A stretch of DNA of 64,000 nucleotides from Clarkia xantiana subsp. parviflora (GCA_036873135.1 JAPTYO010000007.1:25154763-25218762); one strand, 5' to 3'; positions 22,295 through 34,791 are shown, numbered from the stretch's first letter. The notes: generated by a model not told the origin, from the letters alone. Program-made: numbers and translations.

Positions 22295-23845
22295 GGACTC
22301 CTAAAACTATTTTCCATTAAAAAAAATCAAAATTCGTGTCACAATCACAACGGATAATTTTATGGGATTATAATCAAATTGATACATGAGATAACACTCC
22401 AAGAGGAATTGGTGTCCGGGATGATTTTTGTGACAAATTGGTACCCGAGATAACCCGAGGGTTGCACCATTAATAATTTCGTCAGTTTTCGACATAAATT
22501 GTCACTTGTGCGCACGTGACTTTTTTTTTTCCAGAAATTCAAATTTTATGTCAAGTTGAAATGACTAAAATACCCTCACAATGAAAATAGAAGAAACACT
22601 TCGTTTTCCCTCCGTTTCCTTCTGTCTCGTCACCTTTTCCCTCTAACCAGTCTCATCATCCCCAAAACCAGACTCTCCCTTCAACTTCTCTTCCCAAATT
22701 TCTTAGGGTTTCGGCAATTGTGACAGATTTCACCGATTTTGTGGTTTCGATTGGCCGAAATTGTGGTTTAGTTTTCAAGAAGTGAATTTTATTGGATAGA
22801 TCATAGTCTCGGCAGAAATTTGGTGAAGACCCACAAATTTTCTCTTCTTGGATGAGTCAAAACATGTTTGTTTTTACTTTTTATTGCTTATCTCTGTCGT
22901 GATTGCTCAATTGTTGTGGAAATTAATTTCAATTGTTTGGTTTTAGGGTGTTAGGGTACTGGGTTTGTGCCGATCAAATTGTGTAGGGGGAATTTGTGTT
23001 CTACAATTTTAGATCATGTTTAGTACTAATTGTCTCGTGTACTCTTGGCAAAAAAAAAAAAAAAAATTTGTTCCAAGTACTTAATTGACACATAATGATT
23101 TCATATACGTAGTTCAATCATAGAAGATTCTAATGTTGATGCTGCAAATGTTATGTACCAGAATGTGGTATGTTGGGTACCATAATTGGTGTACGAGATT
23201 AGAACAGTTAAACATAATTTGTTTACTGCTTTGCATCTGCAACACTTATCATCTTCTTCACCTTGGAAGAAACTCTCTTAGCATGATGACAAATATTTAC
23301 ATCGCACAATTCGAAATACGGACAACATGCTTTTTATGTAATCGGCTAATGCAAAGAGTATAGATCAACAATTGGGAGTAACGAACATTTTTTTTTTCTA
23401 AATTACAACACGCAAAGACTTACATTCCTTATAGGGCACGTGTATAACCTCCTTTGAAAATTTTCTCAAGTGCCTGAGGTTTTCACAACAACAATCAGTC
23501 CACAACGACATTTTTTTACTGGATGTGGCCATCGAGCTACTAGAACTAGAAGCCATTAAAGACATAGAAAATTGCAGCTAGTGGTGGAGAGAGTTCAGAA
23601 AAATTGAACCTGCAAAATCATAATTCTATTTGTTTATTGCAGAAGAGTATTTTAGTCACTTCATGTCAGTTAATTTATTAATTTTGCGCCAAAAATGTCA
23701 CGTGCGACACACATGACCATTTCTGTAAAAAACTAACGAAACTATTGATGGTGCAACACCGGAGATATCTCGGGTACCAATTCGTCTCTGGTGTTATCTA
23801 GGTACAATTTGATTTTAATCAAAATTCAAGTAGTCCTTTTATTAA
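22295..23845. mobile_element. Long-TIR (MULE-like) element with possible captured gene leader
   Basis: The left arm (22295-22580) and the reverse complement of the right arm (23640-23845) align over 200-300 bp with shared blocks 'aattggtacccgagata', 'ggttgcaccat', 'gcgcacgtgac' / 'gcgacacgtgac' types and 'gaaatgactaaaata'. About 1 kb lies between them. Its left part (22590-22760) is a C/T-rich run ending in 'ttcttagggtttcgg', which looks like a plant 5' leader. Long TIRs with gene-like cargo suggest a Mutator-like non-autonomous element. No 9-bp target duplication could be confirmed. Confidence 0.5.
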
Positions 23846-24145
23846 TAAATAAATAAATATTTAATTTTAAAAGTAAAGTACTATGTAAGTTTTGTAGCCT
23901 GGTCCGTTCTTCGTCTCTTCGCAGTGGTACGAAACATATGATTCGAGAGATTCGAAATTGGAAGAGGAGAGAATAAATCAAAGAGTAATAGAATACAACT
24001 TCAAACTTCAAAGCCCAGACAAAGGCAAGATTAATATAAATATCTATAATTCAGTTGCATGTGATTTAGCTGCGTTTTGAGGGTTCCGATTCATCCTCCT
24101 CTTTGAAACCCTAGCTTCAGAGAGTGGAATCGAGTCGTTGCCACC

Positions 24146-27100
24146 ATGCATCCCTCTGGCTCCACGCAGTTCGACCTCTTTGAAATCTACCGCCGATTTT
24201 GCGGTAAGTTTGTCAATCTTTCGATTCTTTTATCTTTATGGGTTGCTCTATTGATTTAATTGGTTTCTTACTCTTAACTGCGGTTCTTGGATTGCTGGAT
24301 GAAATTTTATTATTTGAGTTCTCTTTGCAGAGTTCCTTTTTGCTGTATGCTGAGTTCTTTTTGCATAATCGCAGAAAAAGGGATGTGCTAAGTGTTGTAC
24401 TGAGTGACCAGTTCTTGATTTTCTTCTAGTTTGTCATTTTCCTCTATCGACGTTTTTATTGTTCAAGTGATTCATTAATTGCTTAACTTAATCATTGGTT
24501 TTTCTATGTATCTTTGCTAATTCGTTTGTGATTTTAATATATGTGTTACCACATGCATGCATTCTATAATTGTATGAACAATAGAAGAAGAATGTCCTAC
24601 AGTGTCAGTATATGAAATTATGTAGTCATTGCTTAAGGCTCTTCTCAACAGATATTCTGAGTTTTGGTATCTGCTTGCAGATATAAGATATGGAAATTTG
24701 TATAGACATGAAGAAGAATATAGTGGCCAAGGGGATGAATCGCGAACAACTAACTATTCCAGGGAGGCACTCGTTCAACTCTTAAAACTGGTTGAGTCAA
24801 GATTGCCAACAAGGTAATTTAAAGTGGTAGACACATTTTGCATGCCACACTTATTAAACGTGAGGGTACACTTAAATTAAATATAAGCTTTAGGTTGATG
24901 AAATAGATTAGGTACTGAGAACACCCCAACCTAAATACAACTCCCGATGAAACCAGTATGATGTTTTGCTAGTTATATCCACACAAAGCACTTTTTAGTT
25001 CACTATATATTCCTCAAATTGCAGAACTTTTTTTAATAGCGGGTTAGACAGGTATCACTGTCATAATTTGGTAGTTTCATCGAGTGTTTTGTGTATCTAA
25101 ACGTTGCACTTTTTGTCCACTCCTTAAATTGAGTAATTTTCTATGTTTGCCTGGTGACTTAGGTGAGCCTGCTGATAAATAACACAGTGTGTGATCTTTT
25201 ACAGCAAAATTTCAAACTATAGCAACGTTTTTTATAGGTTAAGTTTACCTTTGAGCAATATTTGTGTTTTATTTTCCCAAATATTCCAAGGGGGGAGAGG
25301 AACCTTGTTCTTGATAAGTAAACTTGAGCCATGTAATACCTCATTAATTTCACGGCCTCCTCGTTATGTGTATTTTGCCCTAGCATGGAAAAAAACTTGT
25401 GTCATTTCTTCATCTACGCTCGTATGTTTCCCCAAGCTATTCCTATGTGATTTCCTACATCTACCTTTATTTGTTAAATATATTGGTGTTGATTAGATTA
25501 GTTATTTGTTCCGTGTTTCCTTTATGTTTTGCATTTGAAGCATTGAGAGCTAACCAATTGTCTCATTTGAGTCTTGCTACTTAATTATATTTGTGCTTTA
25601 TATTCTCTGCTTACATTGAAGGCACTTCTTTGTTACAGGGAGTCAATCTTCAATGAACTTCAAAAGCTCATGTCACAGCTAAACTTGATGGTTGGTTCCG
25701 TTGTATCTTATACCCTTTTCTTTTTCATTTATTATGTTCTTGTTTAGTCTTTTGGAGGGTATTCTTTTACTCGTCCTGCATGAGATTTTAAGAGTCTGCT
25801 CAATTTATTAAAATTGATTTACTATTCCAGCAGGTGGATTATTTGGAATTCTCACGGTTCTATGATTTTGTTTTCTTTATCTGTCGAGAAAATGGCCAAA
25901 AGAATATCAGTAAGTATATGGTGTAGAACATTCTTAATCCCATTGCAAATTCTTTTTTACTTTTTGCTATTGTGTATTTAGTTAAGTTTCTTTTAAATTA
26001 ATCACTTCACAGCTGTAAGCAAGGCTGTTGCTGCATGGAGAATTGTTTTGGTTGGGAGATTCAGACTTCTTAACCAGTGGTGCGACTTTGTTGAGGTTGG
26101 CCCATTTCCATTGTACTAGTTGATATACAATATGGAAAGAAAGAGATATTCTCAAAAATACTTGGAGAATGATAAATCCATAATTCCTTTGTTTCTGTTC
26201 CGGACGATAAAAAAAATTCTTTTTTGACTCATGCACACTCAACATGCTTCATAGATTATTCTTTAATTTGTTTGTCTTGAAAAATCTTTTTTATGTTGTT
26301 CTTTTGAATAGTATATCTGATTTCTGGTTGTTTTTTTCCTTTAGAACAAAGAAGAACTAGTTACAGATTTTTTTTATATTTACCTTTTAAAGCTAATTTG
26401 TTTCAGAAAAACCAAAGATACAACATATCCGAGGACACCTGGCAACAAGCTTTAGCATTTAGCCGCTGTGTGCACGAAACACTCGAGGGTTATGATCCCG
26501 AAGGTACTACACTTAGCTGAATCCGGAATCCACGAACAGTGTATGGTGCTCTCTATTCTGCGTTATTCGTTGCTTATTCTCATTTTTTTGCCTTTTCAGG
26601 TGCATGGCCAGTTCTGATAGATGACTTTGTCGAGCACATGTACAGGTTTGAGATACTTCGATATATATGCATTCAATACTCCGTTGTATATGTGAAAATG
26701 GTTAATACACTAGGTCTAGTGTTGCGAAGGACTATGTGAACTATTATTAAGTTGCTCGGTCATGTATAATCCGTCTTATATGAATCTCAAACTTTTTTTG
26801 TGAAATTTGATGATACAAGCAAGCAAGCTTCATCTGTGAGTTTTTTTTTTTTTTTGGCCAGCTTCATAGTAGAGTTTTTTTTGGCCAAATCTTCATAGTA
26901 GAGTTTTTTTTTGGCCAAATCTTCATAGTAGAGTTGTTTTTTGGCCAAATCTTTATAGTAGAGTTGGATTGTCTTCTCTTGCAGAATACGGAGGTACAGC
27001 AACAAGTCCAACGTTTGGTACAGTGATTCTGAATCACACGACGACTTGCTTCCAGGTTTGCAGTGCTTGATTGAATAACAAACCCAAATCATGCGATTAT

Positions 27101-27567
27101 TTGAGAAACACCTTAAAATTTGTCTTGTTTCAATAATTTACATATTACCTGATATAGAACCGCATCTTATATAACATAACCGACATTATCCAGTGTCAAT
27201 AATTTACATATTACCAAGTTGGTGTTTATCTTAACACTGCTTATTAACATCTTTGGTAGGATTGAAAAGCTTGCCCGGCTTAAAACGTAGACTAACAGAT
27301 GTCCTAAAAATCGAAGGACCCGAATCATCAGATGCTTGCTTTGAAGACTCTACAGGCCCAGCCAACTCAAAGAGGAGGAGACTGCATCATATTTCACATG
27401 TTAGTGATGGTGGCAGTGACGAGTCGATGGAAATTACACGACAACGGAGTCCGATAAGTTCATCCAAGTCGTCATCTCCTTGTGCGGCCGAAGGGTGTTT
27501 GTCCAAGGGCTTTGAAGGACTCTTGTCGAGCCGTTCGATCAGGACCGGGGAGTTCCGATCCATTTGA
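24146..27567 (+). CDS. AAR3: DCN1-like cullin-neddylation protein, AAR3 type
   Basis: Nine exons: 24146-24203, 24681-24813, 25639-25690, 25834-25909, 26013-26095, 26407-26503, 26600-26645, 26985-27055 and 27260-27567. All junctions are GT-AG, phases agree, and the total is 924 nt (307 residues plus stop). The N-terminus FDLFEIYRRFC, and the later TWQQALAFSRCVHETLEGYDPEGAWPVLIDDFVEHMYR, are the 'potentiating neddylation' (DCUN1) domain, which helps load NEDD8 onto cullins of SCF-type ubiquitin ligases. The C-terminal tail (about residue 205 on) is Ser-rich, with a KRRR patch that may act in nuclear import. In Arabidopsis, AAR3 affects auxin response; I base orthology on the N-terminus and domain layout. 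The ATG lies in a good context (gccaccATGc). Exon 4 may start three bases earlier (see findings). Confidence 0.85.
26839..26965. repeat. 30-bp minisatellite in intron 7 of the AAR3-like gene
   Basis: The unit 'cttcatagtagag' + T-run + 'ggccaaat' repeats every 30 bp, about four copies, shortly before the acceptor at 26984. Its T-runs add to the pyrimidine content upstream of the acceptor. Confidence 0.8.
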
Positions 27568-28313
27568 AAGTGGAAATGCAGTTTTTTTTTTGCCGCCAAC
27601 TTTTATAGTTTGATTGATATTGGATTTGGATCCTACCTACTTTTTGTATTTGATTGAATTGGAAGTAAGATGGTAAGAACGTGATTGATTCACTGGGGTG
27701 ATTGTTGATTCACAAAATATAGAAGAAAAAAAAAATTATTGTGTACTTAGCATATATAATTCCAATTCCAAGGGGTAAATATTCACTTTAATCACCTACA
27801 CTCAGCGTTTGGCCTTTTTTTTTTCTTCGAGAATTGCCATTACCACCATTAGTCATTTTTTTGTTGATTGAACTTTTAAGTCTTTTCAAACCTTTAAAAT
27901 TGTTGTTTGGACCGTTGAATACATTGCTAATTGATATTTGTTTTGAATAATTTACTAGTTTTGTTATGATTTTCTTTGACGGTATCACTTATGAGTTGAG
28001 TACTTTATGATTATTTAACTGTTCAAACATCACTTAGCAATTAGTTTAACTATACAAACATCAACATTTTGAAAATCGGACCGGATCTTGGATTGACAAG
28101 ATGCTCGATTCAAATTCGACTCAATTCGGTTCTAACTGGTTCCAAAAAAAAAAAAAAAAAAGGCTAAGTCTAATTCTCATTTATAAATCTACATGTTGAG
28201 TGCAGTCCAATTTTTTAATTATTTGAATTGGAAAATCGGCACTGATTTATTCGGTCCATCTAAAATCGGATTTCACAAGTAGAAGAAGTGGATTTATTAT
28301 GCATTTTATTATT
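27568..28313. other. Intergenic (3' flank of AAR3-like gene)
   Basis: AT-rich sequence with poly-A runs near 27726 and 28145. No coding region or clear repeat. Confidence 0.5.
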
Positions 28314-28810
28314 GGGTTAACAGGTTTTTTTTTCAATGATGTTTGTCCACTTTCGGGTTTTGGTTCATGATTTTTTTTTTTCCTAGTTTCGGTACCATAT
28401 GTTTGCAGATTTTTCTAGTTTGGTCTGACCGTTATATTCCGTCCATTTTTTCCGTTGAGTGACATGTGCAAGCCACGTGATCCACCATAAACTTTCAACT
28501 TTGTTCAAATTTGGGGAAATTGACCCATTGAACTAGGTTTAGGGTGTTAATTCCCCATTAAACCTAGTTCAATTCGCTCAAATTGAACTAGGTTTAGGTT
28601 TCAATTCCATCAAATTTGAACTAAATTGAAAGTTTATGGTGGATCACGTGACTTGCACATGTCACTTAACGGAAAAAATGGACGGAATGTAACGGTCGGA
28701 CCAAAACTAGTAAAATCTACAAATATATGATACCAAAATTATGGCAAAAAAACATTATAGACCAAAACCTAAAAGTGGTCAAACATTATGAACCAAAAGA
28801 CCTCTTAACC
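28314..28810. mobile_element. Foldback element, 497 bp, with 9-bp target duplication
   Basis: Almost the whole element is an inverted repeat, from GGGTTAACAGGT at the left to ACCTCTTAACC at the right. The arms share 'ccgtccattttttccgtt', 'ggatcacgtgacttgcacat' and 'aactttcaa' blocks (in complement), with a short centre of 'aactaggtttagg' repeats. TTTATTATT flanks both sides (28305-28313 and 28811-28819). Length of duplication and long TIRs suggest a Mutator-type origin. It belongs to the same family as the elements at 37885, 43086 and 51262. Confidence 0.8.
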
Positions 28811-29068
28811 TTTATTATTTTACTAAGTGAACTGCTTGTGTGGCTGGTTTCCGATCATTTGAGACCCGATTATCAAAATAATTTCTACACATGTGAAAGT
28901 TAAGTTGTAAAAATATTAAGCTATTTGTTCATTTGCCCCAACATTAACTAGCCATTTGAAAGTTAATCCTAAAATAACTTAGTAGACATTCCGGGTTTTA
29001 GGGTGTAGACAACATATGGTGTAAAATTCACCAAAACTTTTTTCAGTTTAAAACATTACTCCAAATGA

Positions 29069-30622
29069 ATGGTGCGGCTTCCGAACCCAACTATCTTCCC
29101 GCCGGAAATCAACTGTCAGCCCCTCTCCCTCAGGCAGAAGCTCCTCACTTACTTGAAGCTTTGCACTTCATCGCACCACCTCACTCAAATTCATGCCCAA
29201 ATCCAAGTCTCTGGCCTCCATGACGACTCTTTTCTTGTATCTGAGTTCGTTGATTCCTGCGTCTCTTCCTTATCTTCTTCCAGGAAGAATTTGTACTATG
29301 CAAAGTCCATGATCGAGCATTACCAGGAAGTAAAAGATGTATCCTGTTGGAATGTTCTCATCAAGGAGTATGTTTCGAGTGATTCCCCGAGAGATGCGTT
29401 GCAGATGTATTGTCGGATGCGGAGGAGAGGTGTTCGACCCGACGGCCACACTTTCCCTTTCGTGTCCAAGGCTTGTGCTTTACTTTCGATGCTTCATCTG
29501 GGTCGGCAGGTGCACGGAGAGATCTTCAAGTTCGGGATGGATCAGAATGTGTATGTTCAGAACACTCTGATCCACTTCTACGGCTCCTGCAAAAAAGTTA
29601 TGGATGCGTGCAACCTGTTCGACGAAATGTCTAGAAGAACAGTCGTTTCTTGTAATGCGGTTATAACTGCCTGCGTTGAGAACTCATGGTTGGATCACGG
29701 ATTTGAGTACTTTCTCAAGATGAGGAACTGTTGGTTTGAGCCTGATCAGACCACGTTTGTGGTCTTGCTTTCTATCTGTGTTGAGTCGGGGAGCCTGAAC
29801 CTCGGGAAATGGGTTCACTCCCAACTGATTGGAAAAGGAATGGCTTTGAACACCCAGTTGGGTACTGCACTTGTCGATATGTACGCTAAATGTGGCTCCG
29901 TCCTTTCTGCAAAGACGATATTCACTCAAATGGTTGAGAAAAATGTATGGACATGGAGTGCAATGATACTTGGACTTGCCCAGCATGGCTATGCCAAAGA
30001 AGCAATTTCTCTTTTCTCTGATATGATGTCAGGTTCATCAATTAAACCAAATTACGTGACCTTCCTTGGAGTTCTCTCCGCTTGTAGCCATGCCGGACTT
30101 GTCGAACAAGGGTTCAGGTACTTCCACGAGATGCAGCATCTTCACGGGATCAAACCCATGATGGTTCATTACGGTGCCATAGTCGATATTCTGGGTCGTG
30201 CCGGTCGTCTCAGAGAAGCTTACAATTTCATACTGCAATTGCCCTGTGATTCAGACCCTGTTTTGTGGAGAACTTTGCTGAGTTCATGTAGCATCCATGA
30301 TGTAGAAGACAATGATGGGGTGGGTTCTGAAGTGAGGAAACGGCTAATGGAGTTGGAGCCGAGAAGGGGAGGGAATCTGGTGATGGTTGCGAATATGTAC
30401 GCTGAAACGGGAATGTGGGAGAAAGCGGAGAAGTTGCGGAAAACTATGAGGAAGAAAGGGTTGAAGAAGATTGCTGGAGAAAGTACCATCGAAGTAAATG
30501 GCTCCATCTGTAGATTCTACTCTGGAGATGATTTGCGAATTGAATGTGAAGGTATTTTTCAGTTCCTTGATGATTTGAGTACTCATATAACGATAGATGA
30601 TGATGCATTATCGCGTGATTAG
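29069..30622 (+). CDS. PLS-class pentatricopeptide repeat protein, E subgroup
   Basis: Intronless, 517 residues. Tandem PPR motifs of about 31-36 residues run from about residue 90 to 395, e.g. WNVLIKEYVSSDSPRDALQM, TALVDMYAKCGSVLSAKTIF and VTFLGVLSACSHAGLVEQGF. An E-type tail follows from about residue 398 (VLWRTLLSSCSIHDVEDNDG through ESTIEVNGSICRF). There is no DYW domain. PLS-E proteins act in organelles, mostly in C-to-U RNA editing, and recruit a DYW protein in trans. The layout and the start MVRLPNP resemble Arabidopsis At2g36730. The N-terminus is not an obvious transit peptide by eye. A second ATG four bases upstream lies in another frame (see findings). Confidence 0.85.
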   Translation: MVRLPNPTIFPPEINCQPLSLRQKLLTYLKLCTSSHHLTQIHAQIQVSGLHDDSFLVSEFVDSCVSSLSSSRKNLYYAKSMIEHYQEVKDVSCWNVLIKEYVSSDSPRDALQMYCRMRRRGVRPDGHTFPFVSKACALLSMLHLGRQVHGEIFKFGMDQNVYVQNTLIHFYGSCKKVMDACNLFDEMSRRTVVSCNAVITACVENSWLDHGFEYFLKMRNCWFEPDQTTFVVLLSICVESGSLNLGKWVHSQLIGKGMALNTQLGTALVDMYAKCGSVLSAKTIFTQMVEKNVWTWSAMILGLAQHGYAKEAISLFSDMMSGSSIKPNYVTFLGVLSACSHAGLVEQGFRYFHEMQHLHGIKPMMVHYGAIVDILGRAGRLREAYNFILQLPCDSDPVLWRTLLSSCSIHDVEDNDGVGSEVRKRLMELEPRRGGNLVMVANMYAETGMWEKAEKLRKTMRKKGLKKIAGESTIEVNGSICRFYSGDDLRIECEGIFQFLDDLSTHITIDDDALSRD

Positions 30623-31965
30623 TGGATCGATTAAGATGTTTGTTACTTGTTAGTGCAATTAGTGATTGATTGAATCACATTTTTATTGATCAGACCAACG
30701 GCTACTTCTTTTCTAATCATGAGGTTCTGATTCCATGCATTTGTTAGTTAACAATTTGTCGAACGTGTTTTTTCATATATCTAAAAGATTTTAATCCCTT
30801 TTGGGACTGATGCACAACTACATAACTACATTTACAATGTAGAAAGTACAGGGATAGTCGATCTAATGGAGAGAGTTTAAGTATAGATAACTTTCGGTTG
30901 AACTTTTACACGAATATTACTAAAATGAATGGGCTACTAGTGACGACTTTGGAGTCATCCCGCTACGTAATATTTGAGATTTCATGTTCATTTACGAACG
31001 TGTTATACATTTGAACAACTTGTATATACAATGACCAATCTTGACATAGCACCACCAATATAAAGGGGTGGACGCGATAGTGCCAATTTGATTATTCCGT
31101 TAGTGGCTATTTGATACTTTAAATTGACCAATGGATATTGCTATCATATAGTATATATACTAATCATAGAGGACCTTTATTTTTTCTTTTGGGGCGGGCA
31201 CACATGGTGCATCCAGCGTAAATATCAAATCTAATCTAAAAAACTATAATAAGTAGATGTGAATACCTTTAGAGGAAATATAAAATAATATATTTATAAT
31301 TTACATCTGTAATAAATTAATCAAGGGTTAATGTGTATACTCTTTTAATATATAAAATATTAATTTAAAAAACAAATTTGCGTGAGTTAATAATTTAATC
31401 ACAATTTTCATATGAATAGAATTTTGCGTAAAGCACGGGTCAATAATCTACCTGAGCACATCATCATCTTGTGGTTAGGAAGGTTAGTTTCACTTTTTTA
31501 CTTTCTTAAATTAAGGATCATATAATATAAAAAAAATGTTGCTTAAACATTTTTTATTTCCCAGTGTGGTCTTAGGGTGCTTAATAAGAGTGTAACACTC
31601 GTAATATGTTATTCCACTTCTAAACCAATTTCTACTCACAGTGAATTAACTTGCAAGAAGGAAGATGCTGATTATAAATATTTTTCTATTCCCAAATTCT
31701 CATAGAAGTTTGATTCGCTTCTACATAATCAACCATTAATTGTATATAATGCAATGAAACCATCCCTAAATATTTTTGACCAAATAAAGTAGTTTTTTTT
31801 TTTTAAAAAAATTATCTTAACGTGTCAAGCTCACATATCTATCTTAAAAAAATCCTGGTAAAGTTTCATAACTTGCTAAACCTAAGACAGTCAGTAGTGT
31901 ACACTAGAACAATGAACCGAGCTTGCCGTTTGTTATTATTTCACTATCAATCAATAATGTAAACC
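30623..31965. other. Intergenic between convergent PPR and AVT1-like genes
   Basis: The two genes converge here, so this holds both 3' flanks. AT-rich, no coding region or clear repeat. Confidence 0.5.
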
Positions 31966-34769
31966 CTAAACGACACCATGCGGCAGCAACTTTCCAAAAA
32001 TCTCGACCAAAGAGGTGTAACTCCCCAACACCGTTATCACCAACCCCATTCCGATCACACCCCATATTCCCACCCCTTCCCAGCTCACTCTCCTGTACTC
32101 TCCCGATATCTTCAGGTAACACGCACACGGCAGTATTATCGATGCCGTGATACTCAAGAAAGCTCCGACCAAAGACATCAGCAACCCGAAAAACGGAACA
32201 CATATAGCCACAATCACGGTCGACGTCACTAAAACCGTCCCGAGGACAACGCTGAAGAGCTTGGTGTCGGTGTAGGAATTCGGCATCCGTTTTTTGATAG
32301 CGTTGATTATCGGTGTGACCATGAGGGCGAACTTGCAAACCGGGTTTACTAAGGTGGTGTAGATGGCGATTCTCGAGCTTAGTTTGTTGATCGGGAGGTT
32401 TAGGGTTATCTGGGATTCGACGGAGTCGCCGAACATTAGGTACCCCATTACTGCCATTGATGCGTAGCAGATGGTGCAGAGGATGAAGCACACTATGAGC
32501 ACCTGCGAAAAAGTATTTGCAAAGCTAAACTATCAGCAACGAATCTGATACTTTGAAAAATGTGGAAAACATGTTTTTGTTGCTTAAAACGACAATTTTA
32601 ATATGAAAAACCGTCAAAAAGTGAAAATTAACAAATCTAATAGTTGAGACAAGCATAAACCATGAGCAACGCATGTGATACTTTGATAAAATTGGAAAAC
32701 ATGTTCGGTTGACAATTTTAATTCAAAGAGACCATCGAAAAAGTGAAAATTAACAAATTTAATAGTTGAAACATAAAAATTGTCGTTTAGATTAAAAAAT
32801 ATGAAACAACAATTAAAAATATACTCTACAGTTGAGATTAATTTTAGATTCTTAATTCTAAATCAAATTGACATATTCACAATGAAAATATTAAAAGTAT
32901 TATATTTCAAGACTTTTCAAAGACTAATAATGTTCGCCAAAAAAATGGTCATAATTGAGAAAAATAACCTTTAACGAAAGAATGTAAGAAACTGTAAAAA
33001 AAAAATCTGACTATTTAAAATTTTAAGTTTACGCCTAGCTAATTCAATTCTTGAATAATGGCCCAAAAAAAAAATTCAATTCTTGAGTTATACTTACCGA
33101 TGAAAACTGATGTTTCTTCTTCATAGAAGTATAAATGGTGGGAAAAACCGGATGCGCACAGTAGCAGAACCCATACAAGCTAACCGCCGTCGGAACTCCA
33201 CTCCACCGAACCACCGTCCCCTTCTCCCGAAACCCGACTCCATCAAAAGCTCCCGTCCACATAATCGAAAACACAATGATCACAGAAGCCAAAACCCCAC
33301 TTGCAGAAATATACGACAAGATACTCAAGTTGTCCACCCAAACCGTCGGTAAAATTACCAGCGCCACTATAACCACCAAGCTCTGTTTCCCGGTAATGAA
33401 TCCCGGGATCTCGAACTCCATTCCCGGGATAAGGTTGTGCAAATTGTCGCCTTCGAGAATCAAGAAACCGGTTGCTACGAGAAAGAGCTCAATGTACATG
33501 AAGATGGAGATTAGAGCACGGCCTTTTTTGCCGAATGCGGATTCTCCGATGTCGGGGTAGGTTCGGATGTTGGGGTCGGAGTCCATGCATCGTTGGATTA
33601 AGAGGCCTGTGTAGAAGGCTGATATGGCTATGGCGAAGAAGAGTAGTAAGCTTAGCCACCCTCCTGTTGCTAATGCGTATGGTGTTGATAGAATTCCCAC
33701 TCCTGCAAAACCATAATGGGTTGGTTACTTATTGAATTGGCTAGTCCAACAAATTGGTAGCTAGCTGAAGATTGTGTTTAAATTTTTTACTAGCTTAGTT
33801 ATCAGATGTGTACACTTTGATAGCTTCGTTAGGATTTCCGTCATTCTTAGACGGAATCACCCACATGATTCATAAAAATACGGAATTTTTTTAATTAGTT
33901 GATATTTGGACGGTTGAACAAATTGTCAATTTAATAATGTTTGGGCAGTCAAGTAAATTGTTAGCTGAAGTTTGTGTGTTTAAACATTTTGCTAGCTCAA
34001 CTATCACGTGGTTACTGTTTGATATAGCTTCATCCAGATTTTCGTCATTCTTAAATGGAATCACCAACATGATTTGTAAAAAGACTGAAACTTGCTGGTT
34101 GATATTTGGGTTATCGAACAAATTGTTAGATCAATGGTGTTTGGCAGTCTAACAAATGAATACAAATTATTAGCTATTTCTTTCATCACATATCTAACAC
34201 ATGAATGATTTCGTCCAAGAAAAACATGGAAATTTTCTAATTGATATCCAACACATGAATGATTTCGTCTTAAACATGAAAAATTTCTAATTGATGTTTG
34301 GACAGTCGAACAAATTGTTAGTTCAATGATGTTTTGGATAGTCAAACAAATTACGTAAATCCTGATGGAGCTATCAAAGTGTATGCATCTAATAGCTAAG
34401 CAACAAGCAAAAAGTTTAAAAACAAATATCAGCTACCAATTTGTTCGAATATCCAAACATTGGCTAGAAGTTTATTCAATTGCTCAAATAACTTCTCACA
34501 CTTTTAATAATTAACCCATTAAAATGTAAAATTAGTTTAGCTACTTGGGTTTGAAGGGTGAATATATATGTATATGTATATATACCTGAGAGAGCATTGA
34601 GTCCATTGAAGCAAGTCTTGAAGAAAGAAGTAGATCCAGCAGTGGTTATATGGTCCAAGCTGTTGTCTGATTCAGCTTCCTCTACCTTCTTTGCAAAACT
34701 CTGATGGTGTTGCTTCTCATCTACCAATAGACCTACATTTAAGTCAGTACTTGTTTCCTTACCCTCCAT
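31966..34769 (-). CDS. AVT1-type vacuolar amino-acid transporter
   Basis: Three exons on the minus strand: 34769-34586, 33702-33098 and 32502-31966. All junctions are GT-AG, phases fit, and the total is 1326 nt (441 residues plus stop). After a hydrophilic N-terminus of about 45 residues comes the family signature FKTCFNGLNALSGVGILSTP, split by intron 1. Around ten hydrophobic segments follow, including YPDIGESAFG and FPTIYTSMKKK between segments. This is the amino acid/auxin permease (SLC32-like) fold. AVT1 proteins move neutral amino acids across the vacuolar membrane by proton exchange. Which AVT1 member this is (A to J) cannot be settled by eye. An inverted-repeat element occupies most of intron 1. 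Confidence 0.85.
33730..34480. mobile_element. Inverted-repeat element in intron 1 of the AVT1-like gene
   Basis: The left end (about 33730-33830) and the reverse complement of the right end (about 34355-34480) share 'caaattggtagct', 'tacactttgatagct' and 'ttagctat/ttagttat'. Inside, a block of about 190 bp with 'cgtcattctta', 'ggaatcacc' and 'gttgatatttgg' occurs twice (about 33780 and 33975), and a third partial copy lies near 34285. It is non-coding, and the class is not known. Confidence 0.55.
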
Positions 34770-34791
34770 TACTGCTATATGCTTGGCCTCT

